From contig NC_090725.1 in NCBI RefSeq assembly GCF_036898095.1, positions 320,802,539 through 320,866,538 on the forward strand: a stretch of DNA of 64,000 nt, given 5' to 3'. Positions 7,441-20,700 of this stretch are shown here, one piece after another (position 1 is the stretch's first letter; each line of letters begins with the position of its first letter). A program made the position numbers and the translations under genes. This DNA comes from Palaemon carinicauda (Eukaryota; Arthropoda; Malacostraca; Decapoda; Palaemonidae). Below the pieces are notes generated by a model that was not told the DNA's origin, did no database searches, and saw only the letters and a program-made list of their open reading frames with translations.

Positions 7441-10400
7441 GAGGGAAAACCCGGCAGTATTTTTAGTCTTCTTTAAGTATTTGATCGTTATAGATGCTGT
7501 CTGGGGGAAAATCCGGCAGTATTTTTAGTCTTCTTTAAGTATTTGAACGTTATAGATGCTGTCTGAGGGAAAATCCGGCAGTATTTTTAGTCTTCTTTAA
7601 GTATTTGAACGTTATAGATGCTGTCTGAGGGAAAATTCGGCAGTATTTTTAGTCTTCTTTAAGTATTTGAACATTTTAGATGCAGTCTGAGAGAAGATTT
7701 GGCAGTAATTTCAGTCTTTTCGAAGTATTTTGAACGTTATAGATGCTGTGTGAGCTAAAATCTGGCAGTATTTTTAGTCTTCTTTAAGTATTTGAACGTT
7801 ATAGATGCTGTCTGGGGGAAAATCCGGCAGTATTTTTAGTCTTCTTTAAGTATTTGAACGTTATAGATGCTGTCTGAGGGAAAATCCGGCAGTATTTTTA
7901 GTCTTCTTTAAGTATTTGAACATTTTAGATGCAGTCTGAGAGAAGATTTGGCAGTAATTTCAGTCTTTTCGAAGTATTTTGAACGTTATAGATGCTGTGT
8001 GAGCTAAAATCTGGCAGTATTTTTAGTCTTCTTTAAGTATTTGAACATTATAGATGCTGTCAGAGGGAAAATCCGGCAGTATTTTTAGTCTTCTTTAAGT
8101 ATTTGAACGTTTTAGATGCTGTCTGAGGGAAATCCGGCAGTATTTTTAGTCTTCTTTAAGTATTTGAACGTTTTAGATGCAGTCTGAGCGAAGATTTGGC
8201 AGTAATTTCAGTCTTTTCGAAGTATTTTGAACGTTATAGATGCTGTGTGAGCTAAAATCTGGCAGTATTTTTAGTCTTCTTTAAGTTTTTGAACGTTATA
8301 GATGCTGTCTGAGGGAAAATCCGGCAGTATTTTTAGTCTTCTTTAAGTATTTGAACGTTATAGATGCTGTCTGATGGAAAATCGGCAGTATTTTTAGTCT
8401 TCTTTAAGTATTTGAACGTTTTAGATGCAGTCTGAGCGAGGATTTGGCAGTAATTTCAGTCTTTTCGAAGTATTTTGAATGTTATAGATGCTGTGTGAGC
8501 TAAAATCTGGCAGTATTTTTAGTCTTCTTTAAGTATTTGAACGTTATAGATGCTGTCTGAGGGAAAATCCGGCAGTATTTTTAGTCTTCTTTAAGTATCT
8601 GAACGTTATAGATGCTGTCTGAGGGAAAATCCGGCAGTATTTTTAGTCTTCTTTAAGTATTTGAACGTTTTAGATGCAGTCTGAGCGAAGATTTGTCAGT
8701 AATTTCAGTCTTTTCGAAGAATTTTGAACGTTATAGATGCTGTGTGAGCTAAAATCTGGCAGTATTTTTAGTCTTCTTTACGTATTTGAACGTTATAGAT
8801 GCTGTCTGAGGGAAAATTCGGCAGTATTTTTAGTCTTCTTTAAGTATTTGAACGTCATAGATGCTGTCTGAGGTAACATCCGGCAGTATTTTTAGTCTTC
8901 TTTAAGTATTTGAACGTTTTAGCTGCAGTCTGAGCGAAGATTTGGGAGTAATTTCAGTCTTTTCGAAGTATTTTGAACGTTATAGATGCGGTGTGAGCTA
9001 AAATCTGGCAGTATTTTTATTCTTTAAGTATTTGAACGTTATAGATGCTGTCTGAGTGAAAATCCGGCAGTATTTTTAGTCTTCTTTAAGTATTTGAACG
9101 TTATAGATGCTGTCTGAGGAAAAATCTGGCAGTATTTTTAGTCTTCTTTAAGTATTTGAACGTTTTAGATGCAGTCTGAGCGAAGATTTAGCAGTAATTT
9201 CAGTCTTTTCAAAGTATTTTGAACATTATAGATGCTGTGTGAGCTAAAATCTGGCAGTATTTTTAGTCTTCTTTAAGTATTTGAACGTTATAGATGCTGT
9301 CTGAGGGAAAATCCGGCAGTATTTTTAGTCTTCTTTAAGTATTTGATCGTTATAGATGCTGTCTGGAGGAAAATCCGGCAGTATTTTTAGTCTTCTTTAA
9401 GTATTTGAACGTTATAAATGCTGTCTGAGGGAAAATCCGGCAGTATTTTTAGTCTTCTTTAAGTATTTGAACGTTATAGATGCTGTCTGAGGGGAAATCC
9501 GGCAGTATTTTTAGTCTTCTTTATGTATTTGAATGTTTAAGATGCAGTCTGAGCGAAGATTTGGCAGTAATTTCAGTCTTTTCGAAGTATTTTGAACGTT
9601 ATAGATGCTGTATGAGCTAAAATATGACAGTAATTTTTGTCTTCTTTGAGTATTTGAACGTTATAGATGCTGTCTGAGGGAAAACCCGGCAGTATTTTTG
9701 GTCATCTTTAATTATTTGATAGTCATAGATGCTGTCTGGGGGAAAATCCGGCAGTAGTTTTTAGTCTTCTTTAAGTATTTGAACGGTATAGATGCTGTCT
9801 GAGGGAAAATCCGGCAGTATTTTTAGTCTTCTTTAGGTATTTGAACGTTATAGATGCTCTCTGAGGGAAAATCCGGCAGTATTTTTAGTCTTCTTTTAGT
9901 ATTTGAACGTTTTAGATGCAGTCTGAGCGAAGATTAGGCAGTAATTTCAGTCTTTTCGAAGTATTTTGAACGTTATAGATGCTGTGTGAGCTGAAATCTG
10001 GCAGTATTTTTAGTCTTCTTTAAGTATTTGAACGTTATAGATGCTGTCTGGGGGAAAATCCGGCAGTATTTTTAGTCTTCTTTAAGTATTTGAACGTTAT
10101 AGATGCTGTCTGAGGGAAAATCTGGCAGTATTTTTAGTCTTCTTTAAGTATTTGAACGTTTTAGATGCAGTCTGAGCGAAGATTTGTCAGTAATTCCAGT
10201 CTTTTCGAAGAATTTTGAACATTATAGATGCTGTGTGAGCTAAAATCTGGCAGTATTTTTAGTCTTCTTTACGTATTTGAACGTTATAGATGCTGTCTGA
10301 GGGAAAATTCGGCAGTATTTTTAGTCTTCTTTAAGTATTTGAACGTTATAGATGCTGTCTGAGGTAACATCCGGCAGTATTTTTAGTCTTCTTTAAGTAT

Positions 10401-12760
10401 TTGAACGTTTTAGCTGCAGTCTGAGCGAAGATTTGGCAGTAATTTCAGTCTTTTCGAAGTATTTTGAACGTTATAGATGCTGTGTGAGCTAAAATCTGGC
10501 AGTATTTTTATTCTTTAAGTATTTGAACGTTATAGATGCTGTCTGAGTGAAAATCCGGCAGTATTTTTAGTCTTCTTTAAGTATTTGAACGTTATAGATG
10601 CTGTCTGAGGGAAAATCTGGCAGTATTTTTAGTCTTCTTTAAGTATTTGAACGTTTTAGATGCAGTCTGAGCGAAGATTTGGCAGTAATTTCAGTCTTTT
10701 CGAAGTATTTTGAACGTTATAGATGCTGTGTGAGCTAAAATCTGGCAGTATTTTTATTCTTTAAGTATTTGAACGTTATAGATGCTGTCTGAGTGAAAAT
10801 CCGGCAGTAATTTTAGTCTTCTTTAAGTATTTGAACGTTATAGATGCTGTCTGAGGGAAAATCTCGCAGTATTTTTAGTCTTCTTTCAGTATTTGAACGT
10901 TTTAGATGCAGTCTGAGCGAAGATTTGGCAGTAATTTCAGTCTTTTCGAAGTATTTTGAACGTTATAGATGCTGTGTGAGCTAAAATCTGGCAGTATTTT
11001 TAGTCTTCTTTAAGTATTTGAACGTTATAGATGCTGTCTGAGGGAAAATCCGGCAGTATTTTTAGTCTTCTTTAAGTATTTGATCGTTATAGATGCTGTC
11101 TGGGGGAAAATCCGGCAGTATTTTTAGTCTTCTTTAAGTATTTGAACGTTATAGATGCTGTCTGAGGGAAAATCTGGCAGTATTTTTAGTCTTCTTTAAG
11201 TATTTGAACGTTATAGATGCTGTCTGAGGGGAAATCCGGCAGTATTTTTAGTCTTCTTTATGTATTTGAATGTTTAAGATGCAGTCTGAGCGAAGATTTG
11301 GCAGTAATTTCAGTCTTTTCGAAGTATTTTGAACGTTATAGATGCTGTGTGAGCTGAAATATGACAGTAGTTTTTGTCTTCTTTGAGTATTTGAACGTTA
11401 TAGATGCTGTCTGAGGGAAAACCCGGCAGTATTTTTAGTCATCTTTAATTATTTGATCGTTATAGATGCTGTCTGGGGGAAAATCCGGCAATAGTTTTTA
11501 GTCTTCTTTAAGTATTTGAACGGTATAGATGCTGTCTGAGGGAAAATCCGGCAGTATTTTTAGTCTTCTTTAAGTATTTGAACGTTATAGATGCTCTCTG
11601 AGGGAAAATCCGGCAGTATTTTTAGTCTTCTTTTAGTATTTGAACGTTTTAGATGCAGTCTGAGCGAAGATTAGGCAGTAATTTCAGTCTTTTCGAAGTA
11701 TTTTGAACGTTATAGATGCTCTGTGAGCTAAAATCTGGCAGTATTTTTAGTCTTCTTTAAGTATTTGAACGTTATAGATGCTGTCTGAGGGAAAATCCGG
11801 CAGTATTTTTAGTCTTCTTTAAGTATTTGAACGTTATAGATGCTGTCTGAGGGAAAATCAGGCAGTATTTTTAGTCTTCTTTAAGTATTTGATCGTTTTA
11901 GATGCAGTCTGAGCGAAGATTTGTCAGTAATTTCAGTCTTTTCGAAGAATTTTGAACATTATAGATGCTGTGTGAGCTAAAATCTGGCAGTATTTTTAGT
12001 CTTCTTTACGTATTTGAACGTTATAGATGCTGTCTGAGGGAAAATTCGGCACTATTTTTAGTCTTCTTTAAGTATTTGAACGTTATAGATGCTGTCTGAG
12101 GTAACATCCGGCAGTATTTTTAGTCTTCTTTAAGTATTTGAACGTTTTAGCTGCAGTCTGAGCGAAGATTTGGCAGTAATTTCAGTCTTTTCGAAGTATT
12201 TTGAACGTTATAGATGCTGTGTGAGCTAAAATCTGGCAGTATTTTTATTCTTTAAGTATTTGAACGTTATAGATGCTGTCTGAGTGAAAATCCGGCAGTA
12301 TTTTTAGTCTTCTTTAAGTATTTGAACGTTATAGATGCTGTCTGAGGGAAAATCTGGCAGTATTTTTAGTCTTCTTTAAGTATTTGAACGTTTTAGATGC
12401 AGTCTGAGTGAAGATTTGGCAGTAATTTCAGTCTTTTCGAAGTATTTTGAACGTTATTGATGCTGTGTGAGCTAAAATCTGGCAGTATTTTTATTCTTTA
12501 AGTATTTGAACGTTATAGATGCTGTCTGAGTGAAAATCCGGCAGTATTTTTAGTCTTCTTTAAGTATTTGAACGTTATAGATGCTGTCTTAGGGAAAATC
12601 TGGCAGTATTTTTAGTCTTCTTTAAGTATTTGAACGTTTTAGATGCAGTCTGAGCGAAGATTTGGCAGTAATTTCAGTCTTTTCGAAGTATTTTGAACGT
12701 TATAGATGCTGTGTGAGCTAAAATCTGGCAGTATTTTTAGTCTTCTCGAAATATTTTTAA
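7441..12760 (+). repeat. Proximal tetramer/pentamer arm with exact 1,737-bp duplications
   Basis: Regular A-B-C-C blocks: type A monomers start at 8166, 8414, 8663, 8912 and 9158. From about 9,019 a larger period of exactly 1,737 bp appears. A 4-bp-deleted monomer (ATTCTTTAAG) recurs at 9019, 10756 and 12493 and a second one at 10510 and 12247; a GTCATCTTTA variant recurs at 9701 and 11438. 1,737 bp is 28 monomers. This arm lacks a preceding head and spacer, so it is either the truncated first unit or its expanded tail. Confidence 0.9.
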
Positions 12761-15700
12761 CGCTGTAGATCTTTTTGATGGAAGGGTTGACAGTAATTTT
12801 AATCTTCTCAAAGTATTTGGAACGTTATATATGCTTCTGGGGGAAGATATGGAAGTGATTTTAATCTTTTCGAAGTATTTTGAAAGTTATTGAAGCTATC
12901 TGAGCGAGCATCTGGCAGTAATTTTAGTCTTCTCAAAGTATTTTGAACGTTATAAATGCTTTCTGTGGGAAGATTTGGCAGTGATTTTAGTCTTCTCGGA
13001 GTATTTTGAACGTTATAAATGCTTTCTGTGGGAAGATTTGGCAGTGATTTTAGTCTTCTCGAAGTATTTTGAACGTTATAAATGCTTTCTGCAGGAAGAT
13101 TTGGCAGTGATTTTAGTCTTTTCGAAGTATTTGGAACGTTATAAATGCTTTCTGCGGGAAGATTTGGCAGTGATTTTAGTCTTTTCGAAGTATTTTGAAC
13201 GTTATAAATGCTTTTTGCGGGAAGATTTGGCAGTGATTTTAGTCTTTTCGAAGTATTTTGAACGTTATAAATGCTTTCTGCGGGAAGATTTGGCAGTGAT
13301 TTTAGTCGTTTCAAAGTATTGTGAACGCTATAGATGCTGTGTGTGGGAAGATCTGGCAGTAATTTTAGTCTTTTCGAAGTACTTGGAACGTTATAGATGC
13401 TCCTGAGCGAAGATCTGTAAGTGATTTTATTCTTTTCAAAGTATTTTGAAAATTTTTGAACCTATCTGAGAGAGCATCTGGCAGTAATTTTAGTCTACTC
13501 GAAGTATTTTGAACGTTATTGATGCTGTCTGAGCAAAAATCTGACAGTATTTTCAATGTTTCTGAAGTATTTGAACGTTATAAATGGTGTCTGAGGGAAA
13601 ATCGGGCAGTATTTTTAGTCTTTCCGTAGTATTTTTAACGTTATAGTGGCTGTTTGAGGGAAGATATAGCTTTAATTTTAGTATTGAAATATTTTGAACG
13701 TTATAGATGCTAGTTGAGGGAAAATTTGACAGTAATTTTAATCTTCGCGAAGTATTTTGAACGTTATGGATGCTGTGTGACCGTAGATTAGCATTAATTT
13801 CAGTCTTCTCGACGAATTTTGAACGTCATTGATGCTGTCTGAGCGAAGGTGTGGCAGTAATTTTGGTCTTTTAGAAGTGTTTTTTTGATATTATAGATTC
13901 TTCTGAAACGAAGGTTTGGCAGTTATTTTAGTCTTCTTTAAGTGTTTTAAATGTTATATATGCTTTCTGAGCGTAGATTTGGCAGAAATTTAGCCCTCTC
14001 AAAGTGTTTTAAATATTATAGATGCTGTCTGAGCGATGATCTGTCTGTAATTTTAGTTTTCTCGCAGCGTTTTAAATATTATAGATGCTCTATGAGTGAA
14101 GGTCTGGCAGTAATTTTAGTCTTTTCAAAGTTTTCTCGAGTTTTTCTGTCTATAATTCATTGTTCTCGTATATCAGCAATCCTCTTATAGTGATGAACAT
14201 AAAGCGTAATTGAAAGAACTCCTCTCTTGCTCTGTAAAATCCCTTTGGTCTTGTCAATTAGGTTTTTTGACAAACCTGTGGTTTTAATCAAAGGTACAAA
14301 AAAATTTACAACATAATTATTTTTTTTTCATTTGATTATGTACTTTTAGTCTTCTCGAATTATTTTGAACATTATATTGCGGTCTGAGTGAAGATTTGGC
14401 AGTAATTTTAGTCTTTTCAAAGTATTTCGAACGTTATAGATATGGCCTGAGCGAAGAAATATAGTAATTTTATTCTTTTCGAAGCATTTTGAACGTTATA
14501 GATGCCGTCTGAGCGATGATCTGGCCGTAATTTCAGTCCTCTCGAAGTATTTTAAGCGTTATAGATGCTGTCTGAGCTGAGATATGACAGTAATTTTTGT
14601 CTTCTTTGAGTATTTGAACGTTATAGATGCTGTCTGAGGGAAAACTGGCAGTATTTTTAGTCTTCTTTAAGTATTTGATCGTTATCGATGCTTTTTGGGG
14701 GAAAATCTGGCAGTATTTTTAGTCTTCTTTAAGTATTTGAACGTTATAGATGCTGTCTGAGGGAAAACCCGGCAGTATTTTTAGTCTTCTTTGAGTATTT
14801 GATCGTTATAGATGCTGTCTGGGGGAAAATCCGGCAGTATTTTTAGTCTTCTTTTAGTATTTAAACGTTTTAGATGCAGTCTGAGCGAAGATTTGGCAGT
14901 AATTTCAGTCTTTTCAGAGTATTTTGAACGTTATAGATGCTGTGTGAGCTAAAATCTGGCAGTATTTTTTGTCTTCTTTAAGTATTTGATCGTTATAGAT
15001 GCTGTCTGAGTGAAAATCCGGCAGTATTTTTAGTCTTCTTTAAGTATTTGAACGTTATAGATGCTGTCTTAGGGAAAAACCGGCAGCATTTTTAGTCTTC
15101 TTTAAGTATTTGAACGTTTTAGATGCAGTCTGAGCGAAGATTTGGCAGTAATTTCAGTCTTTTCGAAGTATTTTGAACGTTATTGATGCTGTGTGAGCTA
15201 AAATCTTGCAGTATTTTTAGTCTTCAAGTATTTGAACGTTATAGATGCTGTCTGAGGGAAAATCCGGCAGTATTTTTAGTCTTCTTTAAGTATTTGAACG
15301 TTATAGATGCTGTTTGAGGGAAAATCCTACAGTATTTTTAGTCTTCTTTAAGTATTTGAACGTTTTAGATGCAGTCTGAGCGAATATTTGACAGTCATTT
15401 CAGTCTTTTCGAATTATTTTGAACGTTATAGATGCTGTGTGATCTAAAATCTGGCAGTATTTTTAGTCTTCTTTAAGTATTTGAACGTTATAGATGCTGT
15501 CTGAGGGAAAATCCGGTAGTATTTTTAGTTTTCTTTAAGTATTTGAACGTTTTAGATGCAGTCTGAGCGAAGATTTGGCAGTAATTTCAGTCTTTTCGAA
15601 GTATTTTGAACGTTACTGATGCTCTGTGAGCTAAAATCTTGCAGTATTTTTAGTCTTCTTCAAGTATTTGAACGTCATAGATGCTGTCTGAGGGAAAACC

Positions 15701-17787
15701 CGGCAGTATTTTTAGTCTTCTTTGAGTATTTGATCGTTATAGATGCTGTCTGGGGGAAAATCCGGCAATATTTTTATTCTTCTTTTAGTATTTAAACGTT
15801 TTAGATGCAGTCTGAGCGAAGATTTGGCAGTAATTTCAGTCTTTTCGGAGTATTTTGAACGTTATAGATTCTGTGTGAGCTAAAATCTGGCAGTATTTTT
15901 TGTCTTCTTTAAGTATTTGATCGTTATAGATGCTGTCTGAGGGAAAATCCGGCAGTATTTTTAGTCTTCTTTAAGTATTTGAACGTTATAGATGCTGTCT
16001 TAGGGAAAATCCGGCAGTATTTTTAGTCTTCTTTAAGTATTTTAACGTTTTAGATGCAGTCTGAGCGAAGATTTGGCAGTAATTTCAGTCTTTTCGAAGT
16101 ATTTTGAACGTTATTGATGCTGTGTGAGCTAAAATCTTGCAGTATTTTTAGTCTTCTTCAAGTATTTGAACGTTATAGATGCTGTCTGAGGGAAAATCCG
16201 GCAGTATTTTGAGTCTTCTTTAAGTATTTGAACGTTATAGATGCTGTTTGAGGGAAAATCCTACGGTATTTTTAGTCTTCTTTAAGTATTTGAACGTTTT
16301 AGATGCAGTCTGAGCGAAGATTTGACAGTCATTTCAGTCTTTTCGAATTATTTTGAACGTTATAGATGCTGTGTGAGCTAAAATCTGGCAGTATTTTTAG
16401 TCTTCTTTAAGTATTTTAACGTTATAGATGCTGTCTGAGGGGAAATCCATCAGTATTTTTAGTCTTCTTTATGTATTGTAATGTTTAAGATGCATTCTGA
16501 GCGAAGATTTGGCAGTAATTTCAGTCTTTTCGAAGTATTTTGAACGTTATAGATGCTGTGTGAGCTAAAATATGACAGTAATATTTGTCTTCTTTGAGTA
16601 TTTGAACGTTATAGATGCTGTCTGAGGGAAAACCCGGCAGTATTTTTAGTCATCTTTAATTATTTGATCGTTATAGATGCTGTCTGGGGGAAAATCCGGC
16701 AGTAGTTTTTAGTCTTCTTTAAGTATTTGAACGTTATAGATGCTGTCTGAGGGAAAAACCGGCAGTATTTTTAGTCTTCTTTAAGTATTTGAACGTTATA
16801 GATGCTCTCTGAGGGAAAATCTGGCAGTATTTTTAGTCTTCTTTTAGTATATGAACGTTTTAGATGCAGTCTGAGCGAAGATTAGGCAGTAATTTCAGTC
16901 TTTTCGAAGTATTTTGAACGTTATAGATGCTGTGTGAGCTAAAATCTGGCAGTATTTTTAGTCTTCTTTAAGTATTTGAACGTTATAGATGCTGTCTGAG
17001 GGAAAATCCGGCAGTATTTTTAGTCTTCTTTAAGTATTTGAACATTATAGATGCTGTCTGAGGTAACATCCGGCAGTGTTTTTAGTCTTCTTTAAGTATT
17101 TGAACGTTTTAGTTGCAGTCTGAGCGAAGATTTGGCAGTAATTTCATTCTTTTCGAAGTATTTTGAACGTTATAGATGGTGTGTGAGCTAAAATCTGGCA
17201 GTATTTTTATTCTTTAAGTATTTGAACGTTATAGATGCTGTCTGAGTGAAAATCCGGCAGTATTTTTAGTCTTCTTTAAGTATTTGAACGTTATAGATGC
17301 TGTCTGAGGGAAAATCTGGCAGTATTTTTAGTCTTCTTTAAGTATTTGAACGTTTTAGATGCAGTCTGAGCGAAGATTTAGCAGTAATTTCAGTCTTTTC
17401 GAAGTATTTTGAACGTTATAGATGCTGTGTGAGCTAAAATCTGGCAGTATTTTTAGTCTTCTTTAAGTATTTGAACGTTATAGATGCTGTCTGAGGGAAA
17501 ATCCGGCAGTATTTTTAGTGTTCTTTAAGTATTTGATCGTTATAGATGCTGTCTGGGGGAAAATCCGGCAGTATTTTTAGTCTTCTTTAAGTATTTGAAC
17601 GTTATAGATGCTGTCTGAGGGAAAATCCGGCAGTATTTTTAGTCTTCTTTAAGTATTTTAACGTTTTAGATGCAGTCTGAGCGAAGATTTGGCAGTAATT
17701 TCAGTCTTTTCGAAGTATTTTGACCGTTATAGATGCTGTGTGAGCTAAAATCTGGCAGTATTTTTAGTCTTCTCGAAATATTTTTAA
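12761..17787 (+). repeat. Higher-order unit 1 (5,027 bp)
   Basis: Starts at the marker CGCTGTAGATCTTTTTGATG, which occurs once per unit. The 1,370-bp head includes a block of 63-bp monomers (about 12,930-13,410). The spacer is at 14131-14343 and the arm is 3,444 bp. The arm carries a 931-bp (15-monomer) tandem duplication, seen as the rare TTAAACGTTT variant at 14861 and again at 15792; unit 2 has it once. Confidence 0.9.
14131..14343 (+). repeat. Non-monomeric unit spacer 1
   Basis: 213 bp without any similarity to the satellite monomer, entered abruptly after TTTTCAAAG and left at TAC before TTTTAGTCTTCTCG. It is present once in every complete unit. It contains the 7-bp inverted repeat TTGTCAA...TTGACAA overlapping a second, AGGTTT...AAACCT, and a T-run. 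No tRNA-type, snoRNA or open-frame signature was convincing. Variant here: GATGAACATAAAG. Confidence 0.9.
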
Positions 17788-20700
17788 CGCTGTAGATCTT
17801 TTTGATGGAAGGGTTGACAGTAATTTTAATCTTCTCAAAGTATTTGGAACGTTATATATGCTTCTGGGGGAAAATATGGAAGTGATTTTAATCTTTTCGG
17901 AGTATTTTGAAAGTTATTGAAGCTATCTGAGCGAGCATCTGGCAGTAATTTTAGTCTTCTCAAAGTATTTTGAACGTTATAAATGCTTTCTGTGGGAAGA
18001 TTTGGCAGTGATTTCAGTCTTCTTGGAGTATTTTGAACGTTATAAATGCTTTCTGTGTGAAGATTTGGCAGTGATTTTAGTCTTCTCGAAGTATTTTGAA
18101 CGTTATAAATGCTTTCTGCGGGAAGATTTGGCAGTGATTTTAGTCTTTTCGAAGTATTTGGAACGTTATAAATGCTTTCTGCGGGAAGATTTGTCAGTGA
18201 TTTTAGTCTTTTCAAAGTATTTTGAACAATATAAATGCTTTTTGCGGGAAGATTTGGCAGTGATTTTAGTCTTTTCGAAGTATTTTGAACGTTATAAATG
18301 CTTTCTGCGGGAAGATTTGGCAGTGATTTTAGTCGTTTCAAAGTATTGTGAACGCTATAGATGCTGTGTGAGGGAAGATCTGGCAGTAATTTTAGTCTTT
18401 TCGAAGTACTTGGAACGTTATAGATGCTCCTGAGCGAAGATCTGTAAGTGATTTTATTCTTTTCAAAGTATTTTGAAAATTATTGAACCTATCTGAGAGA
18501 GCATCTGGCAGTAATTTTAGTCTACTCGAAGTATTTTGAACGTTATTGATGCTGTCTGAGCAAAAATCTGACAGTATTTTCAATGTTTCTGAAGTATTTG
18601 AACGTTATAAATGGTGTCTGAGGGAAAATCGGGCAGTATTTTTAGTCTTTCCGTAGTATTTTTAACGTTATAGTGGCTGTTTGAGGGAAGATATAGCATT
18701 AATTTTAGTATTGAAATATTTTGAACGTTATAGATGCTAGTTGAGGGAAAATTTGACAGTAATTTTAATCTTCGCGAAGTATTTTGAACGTTATGGATGC
18801 TGTGTGACCGTAGATTAGCATTAATTTCAGTCTTCTCGACGAATTTTGAACGTTATTGATGCTGTCTGAGCGAAGGTGTGGCAGTAATTTTGGTCTTTTA
18901 GAAGTGTTTTTTTGATATTATAGATTCTTCTGAAACGAAGGTTTGGCAGTTATTTTAGTCTTCTTTAAGTGTTTTAAATGTTACATATGCTTTCTGAGCG
19001 TAGATTTGGCAGAAATTTAGCCCTCTCAAAGTGTTTTAAATATTATAGATGCTGTCTGAGCGATGATCTGTCTGTAATTTTAGTTTTCTCGCAGTGTTTT
19101 AAATATTATAGATGCTCTATGAGCGAAGGTCTGGCAGTAATTTTAGTCTTTTCAAAGTTTTCTCGAGTTTTTCTGTCTATAATTCATTGTTCTCGTATAT
19201 CAGCAATCCTCTTATAGTGATGAACATAAAGCGTAATTGAAAGAACTCCTCTCTTGCTCTGTAAAATCCCTTTGGTCTTGTCAATTAGGTTTTTTGACAA
19301 ACCTGTGGTTTTAATCAAAGGTACAAAAAAATTTACAACATAATTATTTTTTTTTCATTTGATTAAGTACTTTTAGTCTTCTCGAATTATTTTGAACATT
19401 ATATTGCGGTCTGAGTGAAGATTTGGCAGTAATTTTAGTCTTTTCAAAGTATTTCGAACGTTATAGATATGGCCTGAGCGAAGAAATATAGTAATTTTAT
19501 TCTTTTCGAAGCATTTTGAACGTTATAGATGCCGTCTGAGCGATGATCTGGCCGTAATTTCAGTCCTCTCGAAGTATTTTAAGCGTTATAGATGCTGTCT
19601 GAGCTGAGATATGACAGTAATTTTTGTCTTCTTTGAGTATTTGAACGTTATAGATGCTGTCTGAGGGAAAACCGGCAGTATTTTTAGTGTTCTTTAAGTA
19701 TTTGATCGTTATAGATGCTTTCTGGGGGAAAATCTGGCAGTATTTTTAGTCTTCTTTAAGTATTTGAACGTTATAGATGCTGTCTGAGGGAAAACCCGGC
19801 AGTATTTTTAGTCTTCTTTGAGTATTTGATCGTTATAGATGCTGTCTGGGGGAAAATCCGGCAGTATTTTTAGTCTTCTTTTAGTATTTAAACGTTTAAG
19901 ATGCAGTCTGAGCGAAGATTTGGCAGTAATTTCAGTCTTTTCGGAGTATTTTGAACGTTATAGATGCTGTGTGAACTAAAATCTGGCAGTATTTTTTGTC
20001 TTCTTTAAGTATTTGATCGTTATAGATGCTGTCTGAGGGAAAATCCGGCAGTATTTTTAGTCTTCTTTAAGTATTTGAACGTTATAGATGCTGTCTTAGG
20101 GAAAATCCGGCAGTATTTTTAGTCTTCTTTAAGTATTTGAACGTTTTAGATGCAGTCTGAGCGAAGATTTGGCAGTAATTTCAGTCTTTTCGAAGTATTT
20201 TGAACGTTATTGATGCTGTGTGAGCTAAAATCTTGCAGTATTTTTAGTCTTCTTCAAGTATTTGAACGTTATAGATGCTGTCTGAGGGAAAATCCGGCAG
20301 TATTTTTAGTCTTCTTCAAGTATTTGAACGTTATAGATGCTGTTTGAGGGAAAATCCTACAGTATTTTTAGTCTTCTTTAAGTATTTGAACGTTTTAGAT
20401 GCAGTCTGAGCGAAGATTTGACAGTCATTTCAGTCTTTTCGAAATATTTTGAACGTTGTAGATGCTGTGTGAGCTAAAATCTGGCAGTATTTTTAGTCTT
20501 CTTTAAGTATTTGAACGTTATAGATGCTGTCTGGGGGAAAATCCGGTAGTATTTTTAGTCTTCTTTAAGTATTTGAACGTTATAGATGCTGTCTGAGGGG
20601 AAATCCAGCAGTATTTTTAGTCTTCTCTATGTATTTGAATGTTTAAGATGCAGTCTGAGCGAAGATTTGGCAGTAATTTCAGTCTTTTCGAAGTATTTTG

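Noticed and set aside
13100..13200. CENP-B box in the monomer
   Set aside because: TTCG occurs in type A monomers, but the downstream CGGG at the required spacing is absent.
12808..13406. Overlapping long open frames on both strands in the 63-bp block, recurring in each unit
   Set aside because: They open with TTG instead of ATG in this host type, exist on both strands at once, and follow directly from a stop-free 63-bp repeat. No domain is recognisable.
13951..14190. 79-codon ATG frame running from the head into the spacer, present in nine of ten complete units
   Set aside because: It crosses from satellite to spacer, has no domain, and is lost to a TGA in unit 4. Its presence elsewhere follows from near-identical DNA. 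A test of codon-position substitutions could reopen it.
14180..14260. C/D snoRNA in the spacer (GTGATGA resembles a C box)
   Set aside because: No D box CTGA at a suitable distance inside the spacer and no terminal stem.
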